Assembly: GCA_036345935.2 (NCBI GenBank)
Contig: JADWOT020000007.1
Coordinates: forward strand, 3,670,199-3,734,198
Length of the DNA: 64,000 nt
Reading direction: 5' to 3'
Source of the DNA: Taenia hydatigena
Taxonomy: Eukaryota; Platyhelminthes; Cestoda; Cyclophyllidea; Taeniidae
In this document: positions 12,001 through 23,717 of the stretch, one piece after another
Layout of the letters: every line of letters begins with the position of its first letter
Position numbering within the stretch: position 1 is the stretch's first letter
Position numbers and translations under genes: made by a program
The notes under the pieces: model-generated
What the model was told of the DNA's origin: nothing
The model's database searches: none
Seen by the model: the letters and a program-made list of their open reading frames with translations, nothing else

Positions 12001-13439
12001 GCTAGATCAATTGCTTTGACGCAATGCAAGTGGAACACGAGCATCCGCAATTAGAAATAAACAAAATCTTGGAAGGAGGAGAATGAAACGAAGTACGGCA
12101 CACCCACATTGACTCACCTCCATGCATAATTAGTTATTTAGCGAAACTAGTGTGTGAGCAAAATAAATCTGTATTCAGTGCAGATGTGTACCGGCTCAGC
12201 TGCAAAAGTCATGCCTTGGCCACTGTACTGACCAGATTAAAAGTTGTTCTCACACCTCTCGTCTACAAGCATATTTAAAGAACATGAGCATTACATCGTT
12301 GTCCGGAAAAGTGAACTATGATGCTTCAGATACGCTTATGAGTGCTAGGAACTAGAGAGCAAGAAACTCTGAAATTAACTATTGTGCACCTAATAACCAC
12401 GCATTTTATTCAATTCCAAAAACACTTTAATAAACAGAAGGTGTGATTTACCAATGTCGCATTATTGGAAAATCCTGTCAAGTTTCCTCCGTTTACACAC
12501 GGGTTTCTATAAAAACAATAGTCGCATTGTCTATACATCGCAGCCATTTTTGTTATTTGGTCTTCCGTAAGCTGCAAAGCTACCACTGCCAATCAAATCT
12601 ACGATCGTCGCAGACCACACAAAGTCTGTTTCCTACGACACCAGCAGACCCTTAAGGCGACCAGTGAGCATGAGGTTTGGGAGACTGGTTGCAAAATGAA
12701 CATTCTTTTCCGCAAGCCAAATGCAGATATTCAGCCTGGCTATTATTGTAGCATCCTGAGACTCCCTTGAATGTAAAGGAAAGCACAATACCAGGGCAGA
12801 ATATCTATTCAATAGACGGAGGGCGTGGAGCTGTTGGCATGGCCTAAAGGCCACTCCACGCAGGTTAAGCAATATGGCCACCACTGTCACTGAGACCGAA
12901 ACCGGCAGTCAAAGCAAACGAGGCGTTACAGCTGTCTCCTTTTGTCTTAAATGGTGCGTCGGGATACCACATTGACAAGCATAGTTTTGTTTTCATTTTC
13001 ATTATTCAAAATTTTTGTTTCACATTATTGCTTAACGAACAATAGCATTTATTATTGTAATTAAAGTTGCTCCTATAAATTTTTAAGCACCAGTTGTAAG
13101 AAAACATGCTTATGCTTCTTACATAGTATTCTAAATATAGTTGCGGTAAAATTTGTGCAGATTCGCCTTTTGTGCAAATATTTCCTAAAATGACTTTAAT
13201 TCTTCGTGGATTAGACTTTGGTCATTTTTAGGTCGTCGTTTGGTGTATTTTTATCTGCAGCTATGCAGTGCTTTCCACTGATCACAGTAAAGCTGAGACA
13301 TCGTATAAAGAGGTGTGAGTTGTCAAAAGAAACAAAAAGAAAATACCAAAATATTTGACCTTCCTAGCCATAGTGACGATGCGGAATCGAGGATGCATGT
13401 GAAGTTGTTTGCTCCTTCGTTGCATCGGATTAATGAATT
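6069..13439. other. Long stretch without recognised genes
   Basis: About 7.4 kb, moderately AT-rich, in which I recognise no exon, RNA gene or clear repeat. Two minor items stand out: a strong hairpin at 12823-12861, and a faint direct similarity of about 12750-12910 to 27130-27300 (shared CTCCCTTGAA, CAGAATAT and GAGACCGA blocks), too weak to call a repeat. Repeat C1 may extend a little below 13440. Confidence 0.45.
12823..12861. other. Strong imperfect hairpin
   Basis: GCGTGGAG at 12823-12830 pairs perfectly with CTCCACGC at 12854-12861. Inside, TGGCC at 12840-12844 and GGCCA at 12849-12853 form a second stem with a TAAA loop. The inner and outer stems abut on the 3' side and are separated by a 9-base bulge on the 5' side. 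It could be a small RNA structure, a decayed mobile-element end, or chance. Confidence 0.6.
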
Positions 13440-13522
13440 TCCAGAGTGTGTTTGATTTTCATTTCCTCTTCTCTATGTCATTTTATAATCGCATCGTGAC
13501 ACTTGTGTCATTAAAGTTTGCT

Positions 13523-13765
13523 CTACCATTTATCTAGGCGAAATCTGCCATGCTTATGGGATCTAGTGCGGATACAGTCGCAGCAGCTTCTGCTAGAGTA
13601 CTTGGGTACGCTCTTTCCTACCAATAGATTGAACCTCATCCTCTGCAGCATCAGCAAGCATGATTCGAACAAGCACAAGCCGAGGTAGTAGACAATCTGC
13701 TGCGAACAGTAATTCGGTGTGCTGCCTACATTACTACTAAACTGGGCGCCGATCCGCTGATTCAA
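13523..13765 (-). pseudogene. Remnant ORF at the 3' end of repeat C1
   Basis: An 80-codon minus-strand frame ending in TAG. Its last 59 codons line up gap-free with 26218-26394 (C2) and 48105-48281 (second copy of C2). Several of the differences are synonymous third-base changes such as CAG/CAA, CTC/CTG and TGC/TGT, though replacement changes are also frequent. The Cys-Cys-Asp-Cys-Ile block and the final His-x-x-Phe region are kept. The absence of indels and the shared stop suggest a once-coding end of an element protein. No domain is recognised and no start or promoter can be placed. Neutral descent from a recently active element would also explain the pattern. Confidence 0.4.
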
Positions 13766-14277
13766 TTGGTAACTTTATCTCAGAACTTCAACATTTGGTT
13801 CCTCGTACTTTAGCACTATGACGCTGCTGCTAGTCGAGGAAGCATACTCGAGGTTGAAAAGTGTAGTGCATTAATCGCGTCGTATCTCGTGCAACTATCC
13901 GCAGTTTACTGTAATTCCTGCCTCCAACTAAACAGTTTTAACGCTACTTCATATCAGTAGTTGATGCACCACGCATCAGTACATTAACTGGGCATGTCTT
14001 AGCAAGTAAACTAGTGAGTGAAAAGTCTGCCACTCTTGTACTCCTTTCCTGTTGTCTTCCCAACTTAAAGAAAGTTATCTTTTATTCTAAGACCTATGTG
14101 TTATATTAGACCAAATCTGATTGAATTAGTCCTTTATTCTAAAACCTGTGCGCCGTTTTAGATTAGACTAAATCTGATTTAATAAATACGTCAGACATTT
14201 TGCCAGCTCATTCGCCAGTTGTTATTGCGTCTATGAAGGCGAGAACAGATGATGCAAATAACACTTCATTGTTCAAA

Positions 14278-14730
14278 TCAAACACTGTTTAATACTTTTA
14301 TCAAGACCATCAAACCTTGTGCATTTATCGTCATCACAAGAGACTTCTTGGGATGATAGCCTCTGACATGCTCATAGCTGGGGCTTTTAGTGAAGATGCA
14401 GGGTTGCGCGAAGGAATGGCATGGGGTAAGGTAGTGTGCTGTCTGAATGTGAGTCGATGAACTGCGCGACGACAGGTTCATCACTCTGAGGCAGCTCTTA
14501 TATTCTCCAATGGTAGTAGGGAATTTTTTGTCGGTAACGCGCTTGAAACTGTAGATCAATGTAAGGATGATAATTTTGGGTCGTTTTTGACGTGAGTAAT
14601 GAAACACCTGGTTTACACCCACGGCGGCTGTCAAAGAGGTTGTCATGGACGTGCAAACGGACCTTACATCCCACCTACATTTTTCATCAAAAGACGGTGG
14701 GCAGTAAGCTTGGAAGACTACCGATTTGGC
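14278..14730 (-). pseudogene. Remnant ORF in the middle of repeat C1
   Basis: Minus-strand frame that stays open across about 150 codons in C1. It contains AYCPPSFDE near its start and, after an ATG at 14644-14646, a TAA-x-G-x-x-QV block. The matching region of C2 (about 25230-25560, plus strand) has the same AYCPPSFDE block with nearly identical codons, but then stops and changes frame. The C1 version is therefore the better preserved one. No known domain is recognised. No start codon can be defended: the frame is interrupted by a stop just upstream of 14730. It is likely a fossil of the element's protein and not an active gene. Confidence 0.35.
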
Positions 14731-15545
14731 AGTCGCTTCATTTACTTACGTTAGAGGAATTGCCGTGGCGACTGACGGACAGACTACCTAGGTTGTGACT
14801 AGAAGTGGCTTATGTTACGCTCTCGACGCATCGCTCACTACACCCGCCTAAGGCGTGTATCACGCTGCCATTACAAGACCAATCTTGGGAGGAGGAAGAG
14901 TGTGCTGGCGGACGTGATTAATTGCAATAAATTAATCCTTTGGTGAAGGTTAAACAGGTATAGGTGTTGCTAGCGCATCTGTTTCTCCTCACTGGTCATG
15001 AGTAGTGGAATCAACCCTGTCTGCATTCGCTCCACCACTGTTGCTCAACCTTCTGTGGCACTCGACTGAGGATGTTGTTTAGGCACTGACAACTGGGTGC
15101 CTTCTTGCTTGTGGAAGGCACGGAGGAAATTGTGCCCACTGGAAAGCTTGGCTATTTCGGAAGTGTTAGGTTTTGCTGTCTTACCTTGCCAATTTCAAGT
15201 AGTAGTGGTAGATGTTTATGACGAGCTCATTGGCTTTTGCGGCGGATTGGAGTGTCATTTAATGGCGTGGTCTCTGAGTCGACTGCATAATACGCGTTGG
15301 TGATGGCGATTAGTATGCATTCGTGTGCATGAGGGTGGCAGCTGTGCTGAAGCACAGGGTGACAACTGTTATTGATGCGGCTTAATAAACGATTTGATGC
15401 AGTGAAACTGAAAAACATTTACTCAAAAGCGATTGATTATCGCAGATACGACTCATGGTAACTGCGGCGACGATGAGGCGATTCGGCCGAAAGCAAGCTC
15501 TACTGTGTGCATAGTTTCCTGAGGTGTGGGTTAAAATGGAGGAGA

Positions 15546-18200
15546 GAGGACAAGGGATGCAAGAAAGCAGCATAAGTGCAATATTTTGTGTACGAATGTA
15601 TGCTTCTGTGCTTGAGCTTGAGGGTTCCGGGACTAACCTGAGGGAGAAGGAGGACTCAGTGAAGGGTATGCATGCAGTCAGGTGTAAGGCTACTGACGTT
15701 GCCGCAAACGGCTCCATATAGTGCATGCTGCCTTATTTATGAAGAAGTGTCACCCGTATCTGCCAGGGAGAGGTGGCCAAAGTAAAGCTCTCGATGAAAT
15801 CAATTGAATGGCCTGGTGAGCGGATCTAACTGATGCTGCTGCTGCTGCTGGGATCAGTGAGACGGGAAGAGGAGGAGGGCGAGGCATCTGTGTGACACCG
15901 GTGGTGAAGTGGTAATCAAGAAAGGAATATTTTTCAGTGCACAGCAGGACGGCAGGGATTAAAGTTGTCGAATTAAAGAAGTAATCTTCCGGCTTATGTA
16001 CTTTTGCTTCAAAACTGCGCTGTGTTTACATTTCACCTCTTTGCAACGTCGTAGTTGGTGATTAGTGCATTTCAGGACCAGTGCTGTTACCATTCTACTT
16101 AATTGATTTGAGACTTAATCATTCATGCAACACTGCAAATATTTTTGTTCTTTTGCAACTGCCCTTGACGTATAGCCTCTTTTATAGCCCTGCTATCGTC
16201 CAAATGCTATAAGTTGATATTCTGTGGGTGTAATCAAAGCATAATGCAGAAAAAGATGTATCAAAATACTTCACTTTAAGTGCCAAAATTTATTAGTGAG
16301 GAGAATAATCTAAGAAATGTTTGCAGAAAACGCGCCTAATTGGTAGTGTTTGTTTTGGGGAGAGGAATAGGGAGGGAAAGGGGAGGAGTAGATTGTCCAA
16401 TTTGATTAACGGTAAGCTCTCAAACTGCCTCCTTTAATTTGTTTCCCCTTGCTCCATTTTCTCTTTGATTTGGCGTAAAATAAAAGGCACCAAATGCCAA
16501 GAACTATCAGCAAATGCTCTTTACAATTAATTGCTACAAAATGAGAAAGGATCAACGCAATAAATTTAAACACGGACTGCCAGAAGGGAATACTAGTGAC
16601 ACAACCTCCGACGGATCTGCATCAATAAACACTTTGAGAAAAGGAAAAACTCTCATCTTTGTTGTTTAAAAGCTGTTCAAATCATCAAAGCTGCTATGCT
16701 ATTAGCAGACTACTTAAATTACGGGCAGTAGTATTCTAAGTAAATTGTACACTCTCCATTGTTAGGTAGGATAATGAAACAAACACAATGGCGCCGTGCC
16801 AAGCACATTGTCCCATCGTTGTATTTAAATGGAATGCTGGATGAAATTATGTTCAAAGCAGAAGGAACGCAACATTTTATGTAAATAAACGTTGCCGTTA
16901 TGGTTAAGCCTGATTGGAGATGTCCTGGAGCTAAATCGAAGATAATGGGAGAGATGGTGCTTGGACGGAATGAATATTTTGCATTGAGGGAGCTTTGGAC
17001 CACTGATAGGTCCCGAGGGAGAGCTAACGTCCACTTGATGAAATGTTAAACACCAAAAGTAGTCCCATTCCTAAAAGCGCGAGCCAAACAAACCTCTTAG
17101 GTAATTCACGGCCTTTCTTTGCCCCTAACTTCCATGTTGGCCATATTCCAGATCAAATTCTGGGTTAGCCATCACAAGGTACTCAGTGGTATTAGAAAAC
17201 ACGACCCAACCGCATCAGTCACCAAACTTTCATCAAGATGAGAAAGTACTTGACCTCAACGCCAGTGTTGTTTTTTGGCAGTTCTAAAGGATTCGAAGTT
17301 TTGTCCCGCTTGCAAGCAGCGTTGGTAGGGCGAGACCGTATCTATGTCTTCAGATGCAGAAACAATGGCCTAAAAGCAACCAAGTTCCTAATTGTGTACG
17401 AACTAATTTGTCAATGCGAACAGAGAAGTTAAAGACTAGCTGCGGATTGAAAAGCATTGCTGAATTAACATTCCATTCCATACCGAGAGTAAGATAGGAC
17501 CGCAGAAAATTTCAAAAGCTCTAAGAACCATATTTATGCTAAATAAAGTTGAAGTGACTGAAAAGATTTAAAATAGGTGCTTTCAGAAGTGTAAATATCT
17601 GATTAGAGGATTTGAAATGCAGAATGCAAAACCTCGCGCATGCTTGAATGCAGAAATGCGGCAAGATGGGGAAAGTGAGTCACGAAAAGTATCCCACGCC
17701 TCAGCCTAACTATTCCCTCCTCGCTTATTTGTACCTCACCTGGACCGTGCTATGCTGTTTCCTTTCATTCGATTCTATCCCACTCCCTTCTCCTCTCTTC
17801 CTCCTCTTCCCTTCAAGCTTATAAATGAATTTCGCGCCATTGAAGCTTATATGGACATCAAAGCCTCTGCTATTATTGTGGCACATTTTATGTCCGTCTT
17901 CTTCCGTCTTTTGTTCATCCTCACAGGCTATTTGGCTCTTTAAGCAATTTTTCTTTTTGCGTCCACAGGTATAGCTAAACGCCACTTCGTAATTGGCGCC
18001 ATTCATTCTCCTCCATGGTCATCTACTATTATTGGATCATTAGTCAATAATTCAATTTGACTCATCAATAAAACACTCAATGCACTGTGTTGCAGTTTGA
18101 CCGCACTTTATGAAATGTCGAATTGCTAAAAGTTTGCTGATTCTCCGTTACCTCATACCCTTCCACGAGTAGCACTGCCATCATCAACAATATTTTTCAG
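15546..18200. other. No gene recognised
   Basis: Nothing secure is seen. It contains a short GCT microsatellite at 15835-15850. Open frames on both strands at about 17725-18006 lie opposite one another and neither has a recognisable motif. A TATTTTTCAG acceptor-like sequence at 18191-18200 leads into the candidate exon that follows. Confidence 0.45.
15835..15850. repeat. Microsatellite (GCT)n, five units
   Basis: Five consecutive GCT units plus one base, in non-coding sequence. Confidence 0.9.
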
Positions 18201-18561
18201 AAGGTGACTCGTTCATGTGCAGCAGTAGCAGCATCTACTCGACTTGAGCACTCCTTCCCTCCATTTGTCGTTTTAGGTGCAAATAGACGTCGTTCAACCT
18301 CACTACCGCCATCTTCCTCACCACCAACGCCAGCATTGATGTTGTGGCAACCACAATTGGCGGCAACGTGGAAGAGCACTTCACCCACCGGATCTTCTTC
18401 TTTCATCGCAACTGATCATCCGCCATCTTCCTCATTCCCTACCTCATCCCTCGTCTCCCTTTCCTCTCCTGACTCCGTCCCCAGTCATACGTCCAAGCCC
18501 TGTTCTCTAGTACGACTGACGGCGACATCATCATCCCTCGACGACGTCACCAAAGACACCG
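18201..18561 (+). CDS. Candidate internal exon, Ser/Pro/Thr-rich protein
   Basis: Follows a good 3' splice site (TATTTTTCAG, 18191-18200) and ends at a strong donor, GGTAAGTTT, with the exon's last base at 18561. The frame read as AAG-GTG-ACT is open throughout, about 120 codons. The product is rich in Ser, Pro and Thr with short patches of SSS and PPSSS, and becomes acidic near the donor (DDVTKDT). Base composition is richer in G and C than the flanks. There is no ATG near the acceptor, so the true start must lie in an upstream exon that I cannot place. No domain is recognised; the low-complexity composition suggests a disordered region. The minus strand also has shorter open frames here, so the strand choice rests on the splice and poly(A) signals. 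Confidence 0.38.
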
Positions 18562-18651
18562 GTAAGTTTCTCCTCCTTCTCATTGCAGACTTTATTTTTA
18601 CTCAGCTTCCTCTGCTCACATTCACTCATTCGTATTTCCCCCCTCGCTCAG

Positions 18652-18773
18652 AGCCCACCCGCGACAATAAGAGGCAGGGTAGCTCCGGAGACAAACAGGA
18701 ACAGATGCAGAGCGATGACGACGAGGTCGGGTTGATGGGGCATGCAGAATCGGAATGTGACCTGTTCGGCTAA
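18652..18773 (+). CDS. Candidate terminal exon of the same gene
   Basis: Begins after a pyrimidine-rich acceptor, CCCCTCGCTCAG, ending at 18651. The 90-base intron 18562-18651 is a multiple of three and interrupts a codon after its first base (phase 1), so the frame is the same spliced or unspliced. The exon encodes a hydrophilic, acidic tail with a SDDDE cluster and ends in CDLFG and a TAA stop at 18771-18773. Alternative acceptors exist at 18588 and 18605. AATAAA signals 285-340 bases downstream support a gene end here. No family is recognised. Confidence 0.36.
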
Positions 18774-19112
18774 TTGACTTTGACGAGTCAGTGGTGGAAT
18801 GTGGATGAGCAGGCAGAGTGTTGGCACTTGCCACCCTTCCAGATGACATCTTCTTCTCCCGCGTCGTCATCGCTCACAGTACTGACACAGTTGTTGGCGA
18901 ACCAATTGTCGACCGCACAGGGGACGACAGAGGAGGTAGATGTGGAACTAGAGGCTCTTGTCTACCTAATATTTTCCGCTCTGGTGGATGTAGGGTTGGC
19001 ATTTTGGCACTTTACCCTTCTTATATCGAGCTGTCACTTCAATCCAAAATGAAGGAATAAAGAAAGCAGTCGCATTAGGAGAGTCAAGTGTACTATTTGT
19101 ATAAACAATAAA
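18774..19112 (+). promoter_or_regulatory. Candidate 3' UTR with two AATAAA signals
   Basis: Two canonical polyadenylation hexamers lie downstream of the TAA stop, at 19056-19061 and 19107-19112. In-frame sequence stays open for about 92 codons after the stop, so a shorter real exon or a sequencing error at the stop cannot be excluded. Confidence 0.35.
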
Positions 19113-19180
19113 ACAATGGGCCAATAACGGTTTAAGGCACGACTAATGCAGTACGATTGTATTTCTTCCACTTAACTTAC

Positions 19181-19283
19181 CTTTGTTAGAAAATCAGGAC
19201 CTTCTTCCTCCTGTTTAAGATGGCTATGAATGAAATCGGGATGTTCGGCCCATTTGTACGTTGCAGTAGTGTTTGGATGCCAA
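19181..19283 (-). CDS. Candidate 103-base internal exon on the minus strand
   Basis: On the minus strand the sequence is bounded by a good acceptor (CTATTTTAACAG, immediately above 19283) and a good donor (AAAG followed by GTAAGT, immediately below 19181). The frame between them is open for 34 codons. It has no low-complexity bias and an exon-like composition: it begins WHPNTT and ends with an acidic QEEEG run followed by PDFLTK. No partner exon was identified on either side, and the stretch lies directly beyond the poly(A) signals of the opposite-strand candidate gene. The domain is not recognised. It could be a chance combination of splice signals. Confidence 0.25.
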
Positions 19284-19680
19284 CTGTTAAAATAGCCTAA
19301 ACTTTGGCTTGTTGAATTTTTGGATCCCACATAACAAGTGCCGGCGGGGTGGGGCGTGGGAAAGGAGTAGCATGCAAATTGACACCCATCCACTTATTCG
19401 TGGACGTCAAAAGGTCTACTTTTTAAGTGTGTACTGTGATCCTTAATATCTAAAAGGAAGAAAGGGAAAGCCCCACTCCACATGGCACGAGGTCGTGTGA
19501 GGTGGATTAGGCAGGCCAAATGAGAGTGTTGGGTTGATTTAAATGGCAACGCATGAAGGCGCTGCTAAAGATGAGGCATGCACACTTGATTAGATAGCTC
19601 TGTCAACCTGCATCTCTCCTGATTTATTCAAGCCTACCATAATCTAATTTGCAATATTTCAGTGATTTCTGGTCTGATCC
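19284..19680. other. No gene recognised
   Basis: Unique sequence just left of the duplicated segment; nothing recognised. Confidence 0.45.
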
Positions 19681-22600
19681 AGTTAGGCATAGTCTGGAGT
19701 ACTGTGCTATAGTGCCTCCACAGCGGGACATGGATATGAGGCAAGCTGTTGCACTCTGGTAGGTCTGCTGCTGCTGCGTGTATTTAGCGATTACAAACGC
19801 ATGTAAGAGCCATTAGAAATTAGCGCAGTACAGTGAGTGCAGTGTAAGGCATAAAGCTAATTGAAGGAGTCGGCGACATGTCACTAAATATTTCTATGGG
19901 GATTACAAACAGACACAATCCTACACCTGAACGATTCCTTGCCTCTGATTACCAGCGACACCAGCGGTGCATGCAATTCTTTTATGAGAGTTAAAAAGGA
20001 CACTTAGTCAGCTCAAACAGATACGGAAATGGTTGAAATACAAGCACAGGGATAAGAAATTGCGGGAATAAGGGGGAGAGAGAGTGGAGAAGGAAAAATT
20101 GAGGCTTGGAAGTGAACACCGTAGGATAGCCCTGCACGGCGCTTTGGTGCAGCGTTTTTATTTCCTCCCTTTTTATATTCGTTTCATGAAAATTATATAT
20201 GTTTCCTCTCATCTAGCCATTTGACTGAGTTAAATATGAAGAATTTAACTCGGCGAAAAGAGCATGAATTTCTTTTTACGGCATGTTTCGAGGTGCCAAG
20301 CATATAGTTTTCCTTCAGATATATGCGCTGGATGCCAGATATGATGCCATTGATTTGATGCATGCAAATAAAGCAAGATGGTGGGAAAAGAAGGGTAGCA
20401 CAACTCGCCCCTAACTTCTAAGATTTCCATCCGCTGTGGTCGTTCGGCGTCTTGAAGACGCCAAAAGGAAGCTAAGCGGTAGGGAGACAATGACAAAGAA
20501 TTGAACGGCAAGAACAATGCCGTAATAAAGATTAGTGAGAGCAGACGAAACAATTTGCAGCAGAGCATGTCTGGAGTTTGGCTGCATGATTGACTTCCTT
20601 GAATCTGACACGTGCAAATCAATTAGTTGCACGTGCCGCGTGGCTGCTCTCAATTCCGACTGGCGTAGACTTTAGGCATTATTCCCTTTTAAGGTTTTGC
20701 AGGAGCAGGTGTCACTTGCTTTGTTACTATTTCATCCAAAGCTATTTTCTTACATCATCTTGCGTGCACACGAGACGATACTAATGCACTTTGGTTGAAT
20801 ATTTGTTGTCTTATCGATACCTCTTTCCGACGCCTTCCTTCGAGCTGGTCACCATTTTGAGCTTTTTGGCTCTTCTTGTTTCCACCACAAGGTGCTTACC
20901 TTTAGCTGAATGCTGAAAAGGAGAGACAGGTGGGGGAATTAGGCTAATTGAAGCAGACGGATGGCTAAGATGATGCTTAAATGATGACCCATTGTGGAGG
21001 CAATAAGTCATCCCAACTTTCATGCGGTCCTTTTGTCTGTGCGCTCTACTAAATTAGCAGGAACGCCTTGACAAGGTGCGCTGGTGGAGGTGGGATATGG
21101 CGCTCTGTAATTCTAGTGAAAGGTTTTCGGAATACTGTGATTCTAAATTGTCAGTGTGCTACCTTACAAATACGATATCTTTGACGAGCATAGTTAAATT
21201 AATTTAAAATACTGGCCAATCGCCCCAAAACCTAACAACTGCTTACTCGAAGAACATGATACGATCGTGTAAGAAAAGGACTTATCATAATAACACTGGT
21301 TATTAAAATAGCTTGCCTCTCATACACAACATGGCGGACAAAAATGTTATGCAACGGAATATCATTGATGAGTTAAAAACACTCTTTGATTAAGCTATGA
21401 GAATATTACACCTCAACAGTGCGTTATTGACACATTTTTACAGCAATAGACTACCCTACGCAACATAATCTTGAGCAAATGCCAAAATAATTTTCCACTC
21501 ACCCTGCGTGAGATTGTTTGCAGTCCAACTCGCCGTAGGTCGAGCACATCAGTGGATGGACCAACCGACTGGGCAGATGACCGGTGAGCAATGAATACAC
21601 AGCAGGCGGCCTTATTGATTTTATTGATCCGTTGATCTACTAACCGCCCAAGGCGGGTGAATCAGCAACGAGGCGCCTGCTGAGAAGAGCGTGAACCACT
21701 CATTTATCCGTCGATGGCATAAACATACCCTCGCGTAGGGGTTACTACCGAAGGTGGGTGGTGGGGATAAGAAAGCATGAAAATGACAAGCAACAGCAAA
21801 AGCAACAGCAAAGTTTCCAAAATTGCATCAAAGTGTATCCACAAAATGAGCAGACTTCTGGTGCCGAAAAAGTATTTTAGCAAGAAATGCTTCGAGGATT
21901 TACACACAAACATTAGCCACATTTACGTAGCAAGCACCAGCCATCTAACATCCATTTTGATGGGACTTGGGAAACGTTCGTCTTCTGCAAACAATTTTTC
22001 TTTGCGTTCTCCTCTCCTTCGAAGAGTGAACACTGCTGATTAAGTGCATTTCTCGCTATCACCCTGCCAATCTCTATGGAAAGCTATTTAATTTTGCTCA
22101 CAATAGTCAAAGGTTCCGACACATTTGATGTGTTTAACACCAAAGGTACGCGCGCACCAAATGTGTCATTTTATGACACCTTCAGGGTGGGACAGCTTTG
22201 GAAGCGACTGGGCATTTCACGTCAAATTGAAGAGCATCGAAAGATTTGCAGTGTTGGTTAAGCAAATGTGCTACAAATTGATTGTGTAGATCGTTTGAGG
22301 CTAGGATCTCCAAATGCACTTGCCATCGACTACGACGGGGTAATCATGCTGAATGTAAGCGGGCAAGATGGCAACTCTACTTCCCTGAACCGCCATCTTC
22401 AATCACTACCTGGATATTTTGAACTGACAAATGTTCCTTTTTTTGACTACCGGTTTGCCACCAGTGTCAGTTGGATGCCCCTCTTTAAGCTCCATACTTG
22501 ACCTCCATCGCAACCCGGCACAACGACTACTAAGCATCAACTGAGTAGCATTGGCATTCCACCTCGAAATCTAAAATTAATAACTAGCACGGTGACGCTT

Positions 22601-23289
22601 GCAGTGAAATAGGTACAGCTGTATGCGCCTTCCCACGTTATTCTTTATAGGCAAATGAAGCTAATACACATCGAGCATATGAAAGAAGTGTAAAGGCGTG
22701 GGTACATCTCCTTTTCTGTATGCTATCAATAAGGAAGTTGCTTCACCAAATTCACCTCAGTTGAGTGCTTTTGGGTGGTTTTCTCAAACAACTTAAAGAT
22801 CTACCTTGCACTCTTGTTTCGTCAGCTTTCGAGGCATTTTACATAAAAGGAAAAGGTCGTCCGGTCAGACAGGAAAGGTGACAGTCATCATCTTAAAAGC
22901 TGGGATTCTGTTTGTAAAAGCGTCTTCCACACAATCCATTGCATTTGTCAACCTGCAAAATTTTCTTGCTGTGGCAAGTTCCTCCCATATAGAATATCAG
23001 TGGGCCGATTTCTCCTTTTGCGTAATGGCATCCATTTTTCTCCGAGAAGAATCCATGTTTTGAGCAAATGCTCTTGTTGCAAGCGGCATCTATTCCGAAA
23101 ATTATCCTTCGTTTTGGTATGCTGCAATCATAGGGCAAACTAACTTGGGGGAATTGCCCCCTTTTGTTTAGAAAAAGATGCTGTTAACATGGGATGGACA
23201 ATGCATGTAAGGAAGGAAAAGGAGAGCAACTAAGAATAATGCTAATGTTGCTTGATGATGTGGCACTTACTTCCGAAATTCCATTATTT
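19681..23289. other. No gene recognised in first part of the duplicated segment
   Basis: No convincing exon or RNA gene. It contains the 40-base and 45-base indels relative to the second copy, and an inverted-motif cluster at 22118-22179. Frames at 22076-22261 and 22268-22501 are conserved in the second copy, but so is everything around them, so this gives no coding evidence. Confidence 0.45.
22118..22179. other. Cluster of inverted GTGTC motifs
   Basis: GACACATTTG at 22118-22127 is the perfect reverse complement of CAAATGTGTC at 22158-22167. The second arm overlaps a smaller hairpin, GTGTCA-TTTTA-TGACAC, at 22163-22179. The same bases occur in the second copy at 44051-44112. A role is not known. 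Confidence 0.5.
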
Positions 23290-23717
23290 CTAACCCCACA
23301 CCTCAAAGCGTGAAGCCAAATTTAGTCATATGGGCTTCCAAGGGTTGTCTTAAACTGGATTCACCACTACATTTTCCAATTCGGTAAATGCTAAATTATA
23401 TATATACCACTCTGGGAATTCAGTAGAGAAGTTAGGATAAGAAAAATGGCGCAAAAGCCAATGAGCTCATCAAAAGTGTCAACCACCTTCCATTGAAACA
23501 AATTCATATGCATGGCAAGGCAATACAACACAAGACCATACCTTTTGAATTGGCCAAGTGTTCCTGCGGAGAAGAAAACACTTAATGGTTGAAGCCTTTG
23601 CACGAAATCTTTAATCAAGTGCGACAGGAGAGTGAGCAGCATTGGCGGACCGAACGAAGACAGGCTTGACCCTACTCCTCATGATCATTAAGCAGCAATA
23701 GATGCGCTCGTAATTCA

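Larger units (their letters stand above)
13440..15545 (-). repeat. Dispersed repeat C, copy C1, with remnant coding frames
   Basis: About 2.1 kb aligning by eye to the reverse complement of 23290-26470, except that 23718-25037 is absent here. Anchors include CATCAAAAGACGGTGGGCAG near 14690, GACGAGCTCATTGGCTTTTG near 15220 and GACATTTTGCC near 14190. On the minus strand the last 59 codons before a TAG stop (13523-13525) align to C2 with no indel and end at the same stop. They share the block CCDCI and other residues (K-Y, KH-RF). A second minus-strand frame at about 14278-14730 shares CPPSFDE and TAA-G--QV with C2, where the frame is broken. The protein family is not recognised. This is probably a decayed mobile element or gene fragment. 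Strand is the inferred coding direction. Confidence 0.82.

Noticed and set aside
12750..12910. Faint direct similarity to 27130-27300
   Set aside because: Only short shared blocks with many gaps. Cannot be told from chance without a computed alignment.
18622..18870. Minus-strand 82-codon frame opposite the candidate terminal exon
   Set aside because: No splice or poly(A) support on that strand. The plus-strand signals are more coherent.
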